Assembly: GCF_004962245.1 (NCBI RefSeq)
Contig: NZ_SUHQ01000011.1
Span: 1 to 63,092, forward strand
DNA: 63,092 bases
From: Mesorhizobium sp.
Lineage (GTDB): Bacteria; Pseudomonadota; Alphaproteobacteria; Rhizobiales; Rhizobiaceae
Reading direction: 5' to 3'
Made by a program: the position numbers and the translations under genes. This document shows, piece by piece, positions 17,645-26,602 of this stretch. The notes below the pieces were generated by a model, which saw only the letters and a program-made list of their open reading frames with translations, did no database searches and was not told the DNA's origin. The first letter of the stretch is position 1, and each line of letters starts with the position of its first letter.

Positions 17645-18775
17645 ATGATTTTGAAGTCGATATTTGCAGCCGCGGTCGCCCTCGCGGCCTTCATGCCGCT
17701 AACCGATGGCGCGCGCGCTGAGACCGTCATCGACATTACCGGCCGCAAGGTCGAGGTGAAGACGCCGGTTGAGAAGGTCATCCTCGGCGAAGGCCGGCAG
17801 ATCTACCTGATTGCCGCGCTCGATACCGACAATCCCTTCAAGCGGATCGTCGGCTGGCGCGAGGATTTCTCCCAGGCCGATCCCGACAATTACGCCATCT
17901 ATCTGGAGAAATTCCCCTCGATGGCTACGATCCCGACCTTCGGCGGTTTCAAGGACGGCACCTTCGACATCGAGCAGGCCATCGCGCTTCAGCCGGACGT
18001 GATGATCATGAATATCGAGTCCAAGCAGGCAACCGAGGACGCGCAATATATCGAAAAGCTCGCCGCCGTCGGCATCCCGGTGGTCTATGTCGATTTCCGC
18101 GAGCATCCCTTCACCAACACCGAGCCGAGCATGCGCCTCATCGGCAAGCTCTTTGGCCAGGAAGAGCGGGCCGAAGAGTTCGTCGCCTACCGCACCGCGC
18201 AGATCGCACGTGTCACCAAGGTGATCGAAGAGAAGGATCCAAAGCGCCCGACTGTTTTCATGGAGCGCGCTGGGGGCTATTCCGACGATTGCTGCATGAG
18301 CTTTGGCAATGACAATTTCGGCAAGTTCGTGGAGATGGCCGGCGGCCAGAATATTGCGGCGGACCTGATCCCGGGCACCTTTGGCGCGCTCAACCCGGAA
18401 CAGATCATCGCAAGCGATCCTGATCAGGTGATTGTGACAGGCGGCAACTGGGAGGCGTATGTGCCGGGCGGCAAGTGGGTCGGAGTAGGCCCCGGCGCGG
18501 ACAATGCGGAGGCACTCAGGAAGCTCAAGGGCCTAACGGAACGGCCTGCCCTCACGGGCGTCAAGGCGGTGGAGAGCGGGCGGATCCACGCCATCTGGCA
18601 TCAGTTCTACAACAGCCCCTACCAGTTCGTCGCCATCCAGCAGATGGCCAAGTGGCTGCACCCCGACCTGTTCGCCGATCTGGACGCCGAGGCCACCTTC
18701 AAGGAGTTGCACGAGAAGTTCCTGCCGGTCGAGTACAGGTCTGGCTATTGGGTCTCGCTCTCCGATGAGCAGTGA
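17645..18775 (+). CDS. ABC transporter substrate-binding protein, iron/cobalamin type
   Basis: A 376-residue periplasmic binding protein of the FecB/BtuF helical-backbone class. A signal peptide occupies residues 1-25 (cleavage after DGARA). The mature part begins with the typical 'ITGRKVEVKTPVEKVIL' lead strand, and 'ALQPDVMIM', 'IPVVYVDFRE' and 'LNPEQIIASDPDQVIVTGG' are family landmarks. Two adjacent cysteines in 'YSDDCCMSFG' stand near the expected ligand cleft. The ligand is probably a ferric siderophore, haem or corrinoid. It overlaps the permease gene by 11 nt and heads a three-gene import operon. Confidence 0.88.
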   Translation: MILKSIFAAAVALAAFMPLTDGARAETVIDITGRKVEVKTPVEKVILGEGRQIYLIAALDTDNPFKRIVGWREDFSQADPDNYAIYLEKFPSMATIPTFGGFKDGTFDIEQAIALQPDVMIMNIESKQATEDAQYIEKLAAVGIPVVYVDFREHPFTNTEPSMRLIGKLFGQEERAEEFVAYRTAQIARVTKVIEEKDPKRPTVFMERAGGYSDDCCMSFGNDNFGKFVEMAGGQNIAADLIPGTFGALNPEQIIASDPDQVIVTGGNWEAYVPGGKWVGVGPGADNAEALRKLKGLTERPALTGVKAVESGRIHAIWHQFYNSPYQFVAIQQMAKWLHPDLFADLDAEATFKELHEKFLPVEYRSGYWVSLSDEQ

Positions 18776-19832
18776 ACCAGCGGCATTGTCGGCCAAAGAA
18801 GGGCGCGGGCTCTACCGCGCCCTCGTCCTGCGCAAGCAGCTCATCCTCGCATGGCTCGCCCTGGCGCTGCTCCTGAGCCTTTGCATCGACCTCGCGCTCG
18901 GCCCTGCCAGCTACAGCCTCGACCAGGTGGTGCTCGCCCTCGTTTCTCCCGGCTCCGTACCGCTTCAGGTGCGCGTCGTGCTTTGGGAAATCCGGCTTCC
19001 CATCGCGCTGATGGCTGTGGTCGTTGGCGCTGCACTCTCGGTTGCCGGGGCTCAGATGCAGACCATCCTCAACAATCCGCTTGCCAGCCCGTTTACGCTC
19101 GGCATTTCGGCGGCAGCCAGCTTCGGCGCAGCACTCGCGCTCGCCTTCGGCGTCGCGCTCGTCCCCGCGGCAATCGAATATGTCGTGCCGCTCAACGCCT
19201 TCGCGGTTGCGATGCTGACCGCGCTCGTCATCCATCTATTGAGCCTCAAGCGCGGCGTGACCGTCGAAACCATAGTGCTTCTCGGCATCGCGCTCGTCTT
19301 TACCTTCAATGCGCTGCTGTCGCTCGTCCAGTATCTGTCCTCAGAGCAGGCGCTGGCCGCGGTCGTGTTCTGGACGATGGGAAGCCTCACCAAGGCCACC
19401 TGGCCCAAGCTCATCATCACCAGCCTCATCCTTCTCGCAACGCTGCCGATATTCGCACGCCGCGCTTGGGCGCTGACGGCGCTACGGTTGGGCGAAGACA
19501 AAGCCGCGAGTTTCGGGGTCAACGTCGCGCGCCTGAGGCTCGAAACCATGATGATGGTGAGCCTGCTCGCCGCCATCCCCGTCGCCTTTGTCGGCACGAT
19601 CGGCTTCATCGGGTTGGTCGGCCCGCACATCGCCCGCATGCTGATCGGAGAAGATCAGCGCTTCTTCCTGCCCGCCTCGGCTCTTTCGGGGGCGCTCGTC
19701 CTTTCGGCGAGTTCGGTCGCCAGCAAGTCGCTCGTTCCGGGTACGATTTTCCCGATAGGCATCGTCACCTCGCTCATTGGCATTCCCTTCTTCATCTCGC
19801 TCATCCTCTCGAATGTGAGGCGCTCATGGTGA
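18765..19832 (+). CDS. FecCD-family ABC transporter permease
   Basis: A 355-residue inner-membrane permease of the BtuC/FecCD family with about ten hydrophobic segments. Family landmarks are 'RLPIALMAVVVGAALSVAG' near residue 75, 'NNPLASPFTLGISAAASFGA' near residue 110 and 'FIGLVGPHIARMLIGEDQR' near residue 280; the last is the coupling loop to the ATPase. It begins within the binding-protein gene and ends within the first codons of the ATPase gene, so the three are translationally coupled. One permease gene implies a homodimeric channel, as in BtuC2D2F. Confidence 0.92.
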   Translation: MSSEPAALSAKEGRGLYRALVLRKQLILAWLALALLLSLCIDLALGPASYSLDQVVLALVSPGSVPLQVRVVLWEIRLPIALMAVVVGAALSVAGAQMQTILNNPLASPFTLGISAAASFGAALALAFGVALVPAAIEYVVPLNAFAVAMLTALVIHLLSLKRGVTVETIVLLGIALVFTFNALLSLVQYLSSEQALAAVVFWTMGSLTKATWPKLIITSLILLATLPIFARRAWALTALRLGEDKAASFGVNVARLRLETMMMVSLLAAIPVAFVGTIGFIGLVGPHIARMLIGEDQRFFLPASALSGALVLSASSVASKSLVPGTIFPIGIVTSLIGIPFFISLILSNVRRSW

Positions 19833-20617
19833 CGATCAGGCTCGACGATCTCGGAGCTTTCCACGGTAACCGGCTGGTGCTGAGCGGGGTTACGACACCG
19901 CATCTTTCCGGCGGGCATGTGGTCGCTGTCATCGGTCCCAACGCCGCGGGTAAGTCCACATTGTTCAAGCGTATCGCCGGGCTCTTGCGGGGCCCGGGCC
20001 GTATCGAGATCGAAGGCGCACGCGCCGCGGCGCGGAATACCATCTGCTACATGCCGCAGGATACAGCCGCCAGCGCAGTGCTGACCGTCTACGAATCGAT
20101 CCTGCTCGCCCGCAAACAGGACTCGGCCTGGAGCGTCACTGCCGCGGATCTGGCAACGATCGACCTAACCATCGCCGCCTTGGGCCTGTCTGCCATCGCC
20201 TTTCGCAATATCGGGGAGCTTAGCGGCGGGCAGCGGCAGTTGGTGAGTATCGCGCAGACATTGGTCCGCGAGCCAGAGGTGCTGCTGATGGACGAACCGA
20301 CCTCCGCGCTGGACCTCAACCGCCAGGTGGAAGTCTTGAGCTTGATGCGAACGGTCGCGCGAGAGAGGGGCGCGGCGGTGCTGATTGCCCTTCACGACAT
20401 CAATCATGCCCTTCGCTTTGCCGATCGGACCATGGTCATCGTCGAAGGGAGGCTCGTCGCATGCGGCCCGTCGCGCGATGTCATCACCAGCGCCCTTTTG
20501 CGGCAGGTGTACAACGTGGACGCACGGATCGAGATGTGTTCCCGGGGCATCGGTCATGTGATCATAGACGGAGCAGTGAATGAGGCGGCGACAAAGCCGG
20601 CGCCTATGGCGGCGTAG
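19826..20617 (+). CDS. ABC transporter ATP-binding protein, iron/cobalamin type
   Basis: A 263-residue ATPase of the FecE/BtuD class. Walker A 'GPNAAGKST' (37-45), signature 'LSGGQ' (132-136), Walker B 'LLMDEP' (152-157) and the switch histidine in 'ALHDINHAL' are intact. The ATG overlaps the permease stop by 7 nt. An in-frame open stretch runs back through the whole permease gene but is just its antiphase shadow. The protein completes the importer; its last 20 residues are an Ala/Pro-rich tail. Confidence 0.93.
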   Translation: MVTIRLDDLGAFHGNRLVLSGVTTPHLSGGHVVAVIGPNAAGKSTLFKRIAGLLRGPGRIEIEGARAAARNTICYMPQDTAASAVLTVYESILLARKQDSAWSVTAADLATIDLTIAALGLSAIAFRNIGELSGGQRQLVSIAQTLVREPEVLLMDEPTSALDLNRQVEVLSLMRTVARERGAAVLIALHDINHALRFADRTMVIVEGRLVACGPSRDVITSALLRQVYNVDARIEMCSRGIGHVIIDGAVNEAATKPAPMAA

Positions 20618-20769
20618 CGCGAAGTTAAAGGCAGCGCACCGTGTGAAGACCTCCAACAGAACGAGCGGGACGCGGACTTTGCCGACGTTCCTGCGACCAA
20701 TCGCCATGGCTTGTGCTACGTGCCCTTGCTGACTACCTTGCCGACGGGCAGGGTACGGGAGGAACCATC

Positions 20770-21381
20770 GTGAGCATCGAATTCCTGTTGACGTCGCTGA
20801 TTGTCGTGGCTTCGCCTGGCACCGGCGTTCTCTATACGCTGAGCGCCGGCCTGTCGCGCGGCGCACGCGCCAGCATCATTGCTGCTTTCGGCTGCACGCT
20901 CGGCATCATCCCGCATATGGCGGCGGCCATCACCGGCCTGGCGGCGCTGCTGCACACCAGTGCTGTCGCCTTCGAGACGCTGAAATATCTGGGCGTCGCC
21001 TACCTGCTCTACATGGCCTGGAACACGCTGAAGGAGGGCGGCGGCTTGAGCGTCGCGCAGGATATCGCGCCGCGCTCGGCCGGCAAGATGATCGCCTCGG
21101 GCGTCCTCATCAACATCCTCAACCCAAAACTGTCGATCTTCTTCTTCGCCTTCCTGCCGCAATTCGTCAGCACGACCGAACCGCATGCGCTGTCGAGGAT
21201 GCTGGAGCTCAGCACCGTCTTCATGCTTTTGACCTTCATCGTCTTCGTCGGCTATGGCATTTTCGCCGCCTCGATCCGCAGCCATGTCGTTTCGCGGCCG
21301 ATGGTGCTGACGTGGATGCGGCGCACCTTCGCCGGCGCTTTCGTCATGCTCGGCGCAAAGCTGGCGCTGACTGACCGGTAG
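20770..21381 (+). CDS. LysE/RhtB family exporter
   Basis: A 203-residue inner-membrane protein with six hydrophobic segments. The LysE family N-terminal 'ASPGTGVLYTLSAGLSRG' (normally SPGPN) and the conserved 'LGVAYLLYMAWNTLK' and 'NPKLSIFFFAFLPQFV' are present. I chose GTG 20770 as start because GGGAGGA lies 5 nt upstream; an ATG at 20713 would add a non-family leader. The family exports amino acids or similar small compounds by proton antiport. It stands alone between the ABC operon and a SnoaL-like gene. Confidence 0.85.
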   Translation: MSIEFLLTSLIVVASPGTGVLYTLSAGLSRGARASIIAAFGCTLGIIPHMAAAITGLAALLHTSAVAFETLKYLGVAYLLYMAWNTLKEGGGLSVAQDIAPRSAGKMIASGVLINILNPKLSIFFFAFLPQFVSTTEPHALSRMLELSTVFMLLTFIVFVGYGIFAASIRSHVVSRPMVLTWMRRTFAGAFVMLGAKLALTDR

Positions 21382-21393
21382 CGCCAACTGGCG

Positions 21394-21756
21394 CTACCCC
21401 TTCACGTATCCCAGACCCTCGACGATCTTTCCGTCCCGAACGCGCATGATGTTAACTCCTCGAACCCGGTCCGCTTCGCGCTCGCTCCAGCGAAGTTGCC
21501 AGCGGATGATCCCACGGTCGCCCATCGCGGAGATTTCCTCAGCTTTGAAGACAAGGTTGGCGGACGATGCCACTCCCTTCCAGAAATTGAGGCAAGCCTC
21601 ACGCCCTTCGTAGCGCGCTCCATCCGGAGCCGGCGCCGTATTTTCGAGGACGCAGCCCTCGCCGATCAGATCATCGAGGTCTTCGGGGCGATGCATCTCA
21701 AATGCGCCGTTGAAGCGTTCCATGATTTCGCGGGTAACGTTGCTTTCAGTGGTCAT
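21394..21756 (-). CDS. SnoaL-like (NTF2 fold) protein
   Basis: A 120-residue single-domain NTF2-like protein. The family pattern 'NGAFEMHRPEDLDDLIGEGC', then 'GREACLNFWKG', 'FKAEEISAMGDRGIIRWQLRW' and 'GVNIMRVRDGKIVEGLGYV', is complete. Many such proteins are small isomerases, hydrolases or binding proteins, and no specific activity can be assigned. GAGGAG lies before the ATG. It follows osmC by 48 nt on the same strand, so it is probably the second gene of the TetR-controlled unit. Confidence 0.85.
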   Translation of the reverse strand: MTTESNVTREIMERFNGAFEMHRPEDLDDLIGEGCVLENTAPAPDGARYEGREACLNFWKGVASSANLVFKAEEISAMGDRGIIRWQLRWSEREADRVRGVNIMRVRDGKIVEGLGYVKG

Positions 21757-21804
21757 TTTCTCTCCTCATCCTTGGACATTCACGAGCGTTCCTCCTTCGA
21801 GGCA

Positions 21805-22263
21805 CTAATGTGTTGATTTATCTGCGGCAGCCGCGGCGATGAGCTCGGCCTTGAGCCTGATATCAGCCACGCCGGCCAAGGCGCGGGAGACGAGGCATGT
21901 TGCTTTCGCGGATTGGGCAAGGCGCTGGAATTCCTCGGGCGAGAGGCCGGGAATTTCGGCTTCCGTTTCAAGGTCGATGCGGGTGATCGTCGGCCCGGCC
22001 GCGCTGGCGCCGAGATGCACCTTGGCGACGGTGTGGATCCGCACGGGGACATGGCCGCCGCTGCCGAGCACGGCGCTCAGCGCCATCGAAAAGCACCCGG
22101 CATGCGCCGCCGCGATCAGTTCCTCGGGATTCGTGCCGGGACCGTTCTCGAAGCGCGACGGGAAGGAATAGGCGCCTTCGAAAACGCCGCTGCCGAGCCG
22201 CAGCCGGCCCGAACCTTCTTTCAACGACCCCTGCCATTGGGCCTCTGCTTCACGGATGGTCAT
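21805..22263 (-). CDS. osmC: OsmC family peroxiredoxin
   Basis: A 152-residue OsmC protein. The two redox-active cysteines lie in 'AAAHAGCFSMALS' (about Cys57) and 'AKATCLVSRAL' (about Cys121). The N-terminal 'AEAQWQGSLKEGSGRLRLGSG' and 'NPEELIAAAHAGCF' are characteristic. OsmC reduces organic hydroperoxides with thiol reductants in the cytoplasm. GAGGAGAG precedes the ATG. It is divergent from a TetR gene over a 28-bp palindrome, so it is likely the regulated target, perhaps induced by hydroperoxides. Confidence 0.92.
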   Translation of the reverse strand: MTIREAEAQWQGSLKEGSGRLRLGSGVFEGAYSFPSRFENGPGTNPEELIAAAHAGCFSMALSAVLGSGGHVPVRIHTVAKVHLGASAAGPTITRIDLETEAEIPGLSPEEFQRLAQSAKATCLVSRALAGVADIRLKAELIAAAAADKSTH

Positions 22264-22317
22264 TCGTCGCTCTCCTCTTCGATGAAAGTTGCGGCGGTGG
22301 GCATGCCGATCTTTTCC

Positions 22318-22345
22318 ATAATATGTAGATTGATCTACATATTAT
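22318..22345. promoter_or_regulatory. 28-bp palindromic TetR operator
   Basis: ATAATATGTAGAT-TG-ATCTACATATTAT is a perfect inverted repeat (13-bp arms) between osmC and the TetR gene. An extra TATGTAGA half-site overlaps its right end. It lies 55 bp before osmC and 61 bp before the TetR start, placed to repress both. Confidence 0.75.
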
Positions 22346-22405
22346 GTAGACCGATTGTCATATTCGAATCAACGCCTATAATGCTCACTCCTGACAGAGG
22401 TTGAC

Positions 22406-23017
22406 ATGGCGAACGATACCCGCACCCGCATGCTCGAGGCGACGGCGCTGCTGCTGAGGCAGCGCGGCTATCACGGCACTTCGCTCAACGATATTTTGAG
22501 CGCCTCCGGTGCGCCGAGAGGATCGCTCTACTTTCATTTTCCGGGCGGCAAGGACCAATTGGTCGTCGAAGTGACGCGCGACAGCGTCGAAAAGGTCACG
22601 CAATGGCTGGGTGAGGCGCTCGCCGCCGAGCGGGACCCGGCGGTGGCCGTCCACCATATCTACCAGTCGGTCGCACGCATGCTGGAGGACAACCAGTTCA
22701 CGCTTGGCTGTCCGGTCGCGCCCGTAGTGCTGGACTCGCCGGCCGACATGCCGGAGCTGGCCGAACTGTGCCGGTCGGCCTTCGCGCAATGGATAGGCTT
22801 GCTGCAGGCGGCCTTCGTCGGGGCAGGGGTGCCCGAACGCCGCGCTCACGCTCTGGCGCTGCTTGTCGAATCATCGCTGGAAGGGCTGATGGTGATCGCG
22901 CGCGCCACCCGCGACCGCGCCCCGGTGCTGGCGGTGGCCAATGAGGTCGCCGCGCTGATCGAGGATGCATTGCCTGCCAAAGGGGAACTGACACGGCGCA
23001 TTGATGCCGCCGTCTGA
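22406..23017 (+). CDS. TetR/AcrR family regulator, YxaF/LmrA-like
   Basis: A 203-residue repressor. The helix-turn-helix (about residues 8-54) includes 'GTSLNDILSASGAPRGSLYFHF'-type content, with the conserved 'SLYFHFPGGKDQL' cap. The C-terminal domain with 'LGCPVAPVVLDS' matches the YxaF/LmrA subgroup. It is divergent from osmC and converges on the groEL end. The perfect palindrome at 22318 is its probable operator. The Cys in the GCPV loop could sense thiol-reactive ligands, which would suit control of an OsmC gene, but this is not shown. Confidence 0.9.
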   Translation: MANDTRTRMLEATALLLRQRGYHGTSLNDILSASGAPRGSLYFHFPGGKDQLVVEVTRDSVEKVTQWLGEALAAERDPAVAVHHIYQSVARMLEDNQFTLGCPVAPVVLDSPADMPELAELCRSAFAQWIGLLQAAFVGAGVPERRAHALALLVESSLEGLMVIARATRDRAPVLAVANEVAALIEDALPAKGELTRRIDAAV

Positions 23018-23044
23018 GCCGGGCAGTCCGCTAAATAAAGCAAA

Positions 23045-23072
23045 CAAAAAGGCGCCTTTCGGCGCCCTTCCG
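23045..23072 (-). terminator. Terminator of groES-groEL
   Basis: On the minus strand GGGCGCC-GAAA-GGCGCC is followed by TTTTTGTTTG. It lies about 100 nt after the groEL stop and also faces the end of the convergent TetR gene. Confidence 0.7.
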
Positions 23073-23093
23073 TGAATGCGAGGCAATGCTGGA

Positions 23094-23173
23094 TCAGAAG
23101 TCCATGCCGCCACTCAAGCCCGCTTGCGGGCTTGAGCAACTAAGATTCATGGGCGTGCTTTTTATGGATTTCC
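23094..23173 (-). repeat. Remnant copy of the groEL 3' end plus hairpin
   Basis: The minus strand at 23113-23094 repeats the last codons of groEL (reading GGMDF then TGA), about 80 bp beyond the actual stop (GGMDF then TAA at 23174). Between them sits a perfect hairpin, CTCAAGCCCGC-TT-GCGGGCTTGAG (23113-23136). Confidence 0.55.
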
Positions 23174-24865
<1,692 letters not shown>

Positions 24866-24888
24866 TTAAGTGACGGTGAGGCCGATAT

Positions 24889-25185
24889 TCAGCCGATGAT
24901 GCCCATGATGTCGGATTCCTTCATGATCAGAAGGTCTTCGCCATTGAGCTTGACTTCGGTGCCCGACCACTTGCCGAACAGGATGCGGTCGCCAGCCTTG
25001 ACGTCCAGCGGGACGAGCTTGCCGGCTTCGTCGCGAGCGCCGGAACCAACGGCGATGATCTCGCCTTCCTGCGGCTTTTCCTTCGCCGTATCCGGGATGA
25101 TGATCCCGCCGGCGGTCTTGGATTCGGATTCAACCCGGCGTACGACCACGCGGTCATGAAGCGGGCGGAACTTCGACTTTGCCAT
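24889..25185 (-). CDS. groES: Co-chaperonin GroES (Hsp10)
   Basis: A 98-residue Hsp10. The start '[14 protein letters not shown]', the mobile loop '[18 protein letters not shown]' and '[15 protein letters not shown]' are standard. It caps the GroEL ring. The gene opens the operon; a purine-rich ribosome site (GAGGAA) precedes the ATG, and the leader holds the CIRCE element 60 nt upstream. Confidence 0.98.
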   Translation of the reverse strand: MAKSKFRPLHDRVVVRRVESESKTAGGIIIPDTAKEKPQEGEIIAVGSGARDEAGKLVPLDVKAGDRILFGKWSGTEVKLNGEDLLIMKESDIMGIIG

Positions 25186-25245
25186 TTTTTATTCCTCGAT
25201 GAGAATGGTGAGAACAGTTCCTCCGTCCGGCGGCGCCGGACCTGG

Positions 25246-25272
25246 TTAGCACTCACCAATGGCGAGTGCTAA
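25246..25272 (-). promoter_or_regulatory. CIRCE element (HrcA operator)
   Basis: TTAGCACTC-N9-GAGTGCTAA, a perfect match to the CIRCE consensus. HrcA binds it to repress groESL at normal temperature. It starts just after the predicted transcription start of the groES promoter. Confidence 0.97.
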
Positions 25273-25281
25273 CGTGGCGGT

Positions 25282-25310
25282 GAGATAAGCTGGCGGCTTG
25301 CGAGAGTCAA
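25282..25310 (-). promoter_or_regulatory. groESL promoter
   Basis: On the minus strand TTGACT-N17-TATCTC. Initiation would fall at about 25275, right at the CIRCE edge. The hexamers suit the housekeeping sigma factor; a preceding CC (CCTTGAC) also resembles the alphaproteobacterial RpoH -35. Confidence 0.65.
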
Positions 25311-25467
25311 GGCGCGAGAGGGTCAAATTCAGCCGTGCCGCTCCGGGATGATGACGTTGCCGGAGCTTCGGCGATTCAAAGACCAGAAGCGGGCACTGTT
25401 CCATCATGCCATAGACCCGGTGGAGGTGGTGAGAATGCTGTCGAACCGGCCTGGCCGATCTCCTAAA

Positions 25468-25486
25468 TACTTGACTATGTCAAGTA
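25468..25486. promoter_or_regulatory. Palindromic operator of the MarR-GNAT gene
   Basis: TACTTGAC-TAT-GTCAAGTA is a perfect inverted repeat centred 42 bp before the ATG at 25519. MarR proteins bind palindromes of this size, so autoregulation is likely. Confidence 0.6.
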
Positions 25487-25518
25487 AATGATTGATCTTG
25501 TGCAAGCAGGAGGCTGCC

Positions 25519-26454
25519 ATGACGATTCATCATCAACCCAGCAAGGAGCGGATCGATGCGGTGCGGGCCTTTAACCGCTTCTACACCCGCCAGATCGGTC
25601 TGCTTGACGAGGGATGGCTGAAAAGCGCCTTCTCGCTGACCGAGGCTCGGGTGCTCTACGAACTGGCGCATCGCGATGGCCTGACCGCCACTGACCTGGC
25701 GCGCGATCTCGGTCTCGATCCCGGCTACCTCAGCCGGCTGTTGAAAAAGTTCGAGGAGCGCGGCCTGGTGGAGCGCACAGCGACGGAAGCCGATGCGCGG
25801 CGCTCGTCGATTATGATGACGCCGGCGGGAAGGACGGCCTTCGCGCCGCTGAACCAGGGTTCCCACGATCAGGTCGCGGCCTTGCTCGACCGGCTTCCCG
25901 CTCTGGACCAGGACAGGCTGGTCAAGGCCATGCTGACGGTGCAACGCCTGCTTGGCGAGACTGCGGAGCCCAAGGTCCCCTACATGCTGCGGCCTTTGCA
26001 GGTTGGCGATATCGGCTGGATCATCCATCGCCAGGGCCTGCTCTACGCGCATGAATATGGCTGGGACGAAACCTATGAGGCGCTGGTCGCCGAAATTCTA
26101 GGCGCCTTCGTCAAATCCTTCGATCCGAAACGGGAACGCAGCTGGATCGCCGAGCGGGAAGGGGAGGTCGTCGGCTCGGTCTTCGTCGTACGCAAGTCGG
26201 ATGCGGTGGCGAAGCTGCGCCTGCTCTATGTCGAACCCTCGGCGCGCGGTCTCGGCATCGGCAGGCGGCTGGTCGAGGAGTGCATCGGCTTTGCCCGTGC
26301 GAAGGGGTACAAAACGCTGACGCTGTGGACCAACGACGTGCTCGCCTCAGCGCGCCGCATCTACGAGACATCAGGCTTCAAGCTGGCCGACGAGGAACGC
26401 CACCACGCCTTCGGCAAGGACCTGGTCGGCCAGAACTGGAACCTGGAGCTATAA
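25519..26454 (+). CDS. MarR-type regulator fused to a GNAT acetyltransferase
   Basis: A 311-residue two-domain protein. Residues 1 to about 145 are a MarR winged helix ('LARDLGLDPGYLSRLLKKFE', then 'ERTATEADARRSSIMMTPAG'). Residues about 155-305 are a GNAT fold, with the acetyl-CoA loop 'VEPSARGLGIGRRLVEECIG' and the C-terminal 'YETSGFKLADEERHHAFGKD'. Such fusions are common in Proteobacteria; the acetylated substrate is unknown. AGGAGG precedes the ATG at 25519 by 6 nt. No likely target gene is adjacent; a perfect palindrome upstream suggests autoregulation. Confidence 0.88.
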   Translation: MTIHHQPSKERIDAVRAFNRFYTRQIGLLDEGWLKSAFSLTEARVLYELAHRDGLTATDLARDLGLDPGYLSRLLKKFEERGLVERTATEADARRSSIMMTPAGRTAFAPLNQGSHDQVAALLDRLPALDQDRLVKAMLTVQRLLGETAEPKVPYMLRPLQVGDIGWIIHRQGLLYAHEYGWDETYEALVAEILGAFVKSFDPKRERSWIAEREGEVVGSVFVVRKSDAVAKLRLLYVEPSARGLGIGRRLVEECIGFARAKGYKTLTLWTNDVLASARRIYETSGFKLADEERHHAFGKDLVGQNWNLEL

Positions 26455-26499
26455 CGGCGCTTCCTGCGCTTCCGTGCCGGGCCTTGCGGCCGGCCCGCC

Positions 26500-26568
26500 T
26501 CATGCCTTGACCGGTATCCAGATTTCCAGCCCGCCATAGCGGCCGCGCGGATCGAATTCGGGGCGCAT
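26500..26568 (-). pseudogene. Remnant of a GyrI-like effector-binding domain
   Basis: The minus strand encodes 'MRPEFDPRGRYGGLEIWIPV' plus KA and a stop, which resembles the extreme C-terminus of GyrI-like/AraC effector-binding domains ('..EIYIPVK'). Upstream the match seems to continue one frame over (DFGSDR), which would mean a frameshift. Nothing longer is open. I infer a decayed gene cut back by the neighbouring oxidase gene; the alternative is chance. Confidence 0.3.
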
Positions 26569-26602
26569 CGGCGATCGGACCCGAAGTCGCCTCGGAAATC
26601 GC

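Noticed and set aside
18851..19825. In-frame extension of the ABC ATPase back through the permease gene
   Set aside because: Arg/Pro-rich shadow of the permease; the ATPase begins at 19826 with normal spacing to Walker A.
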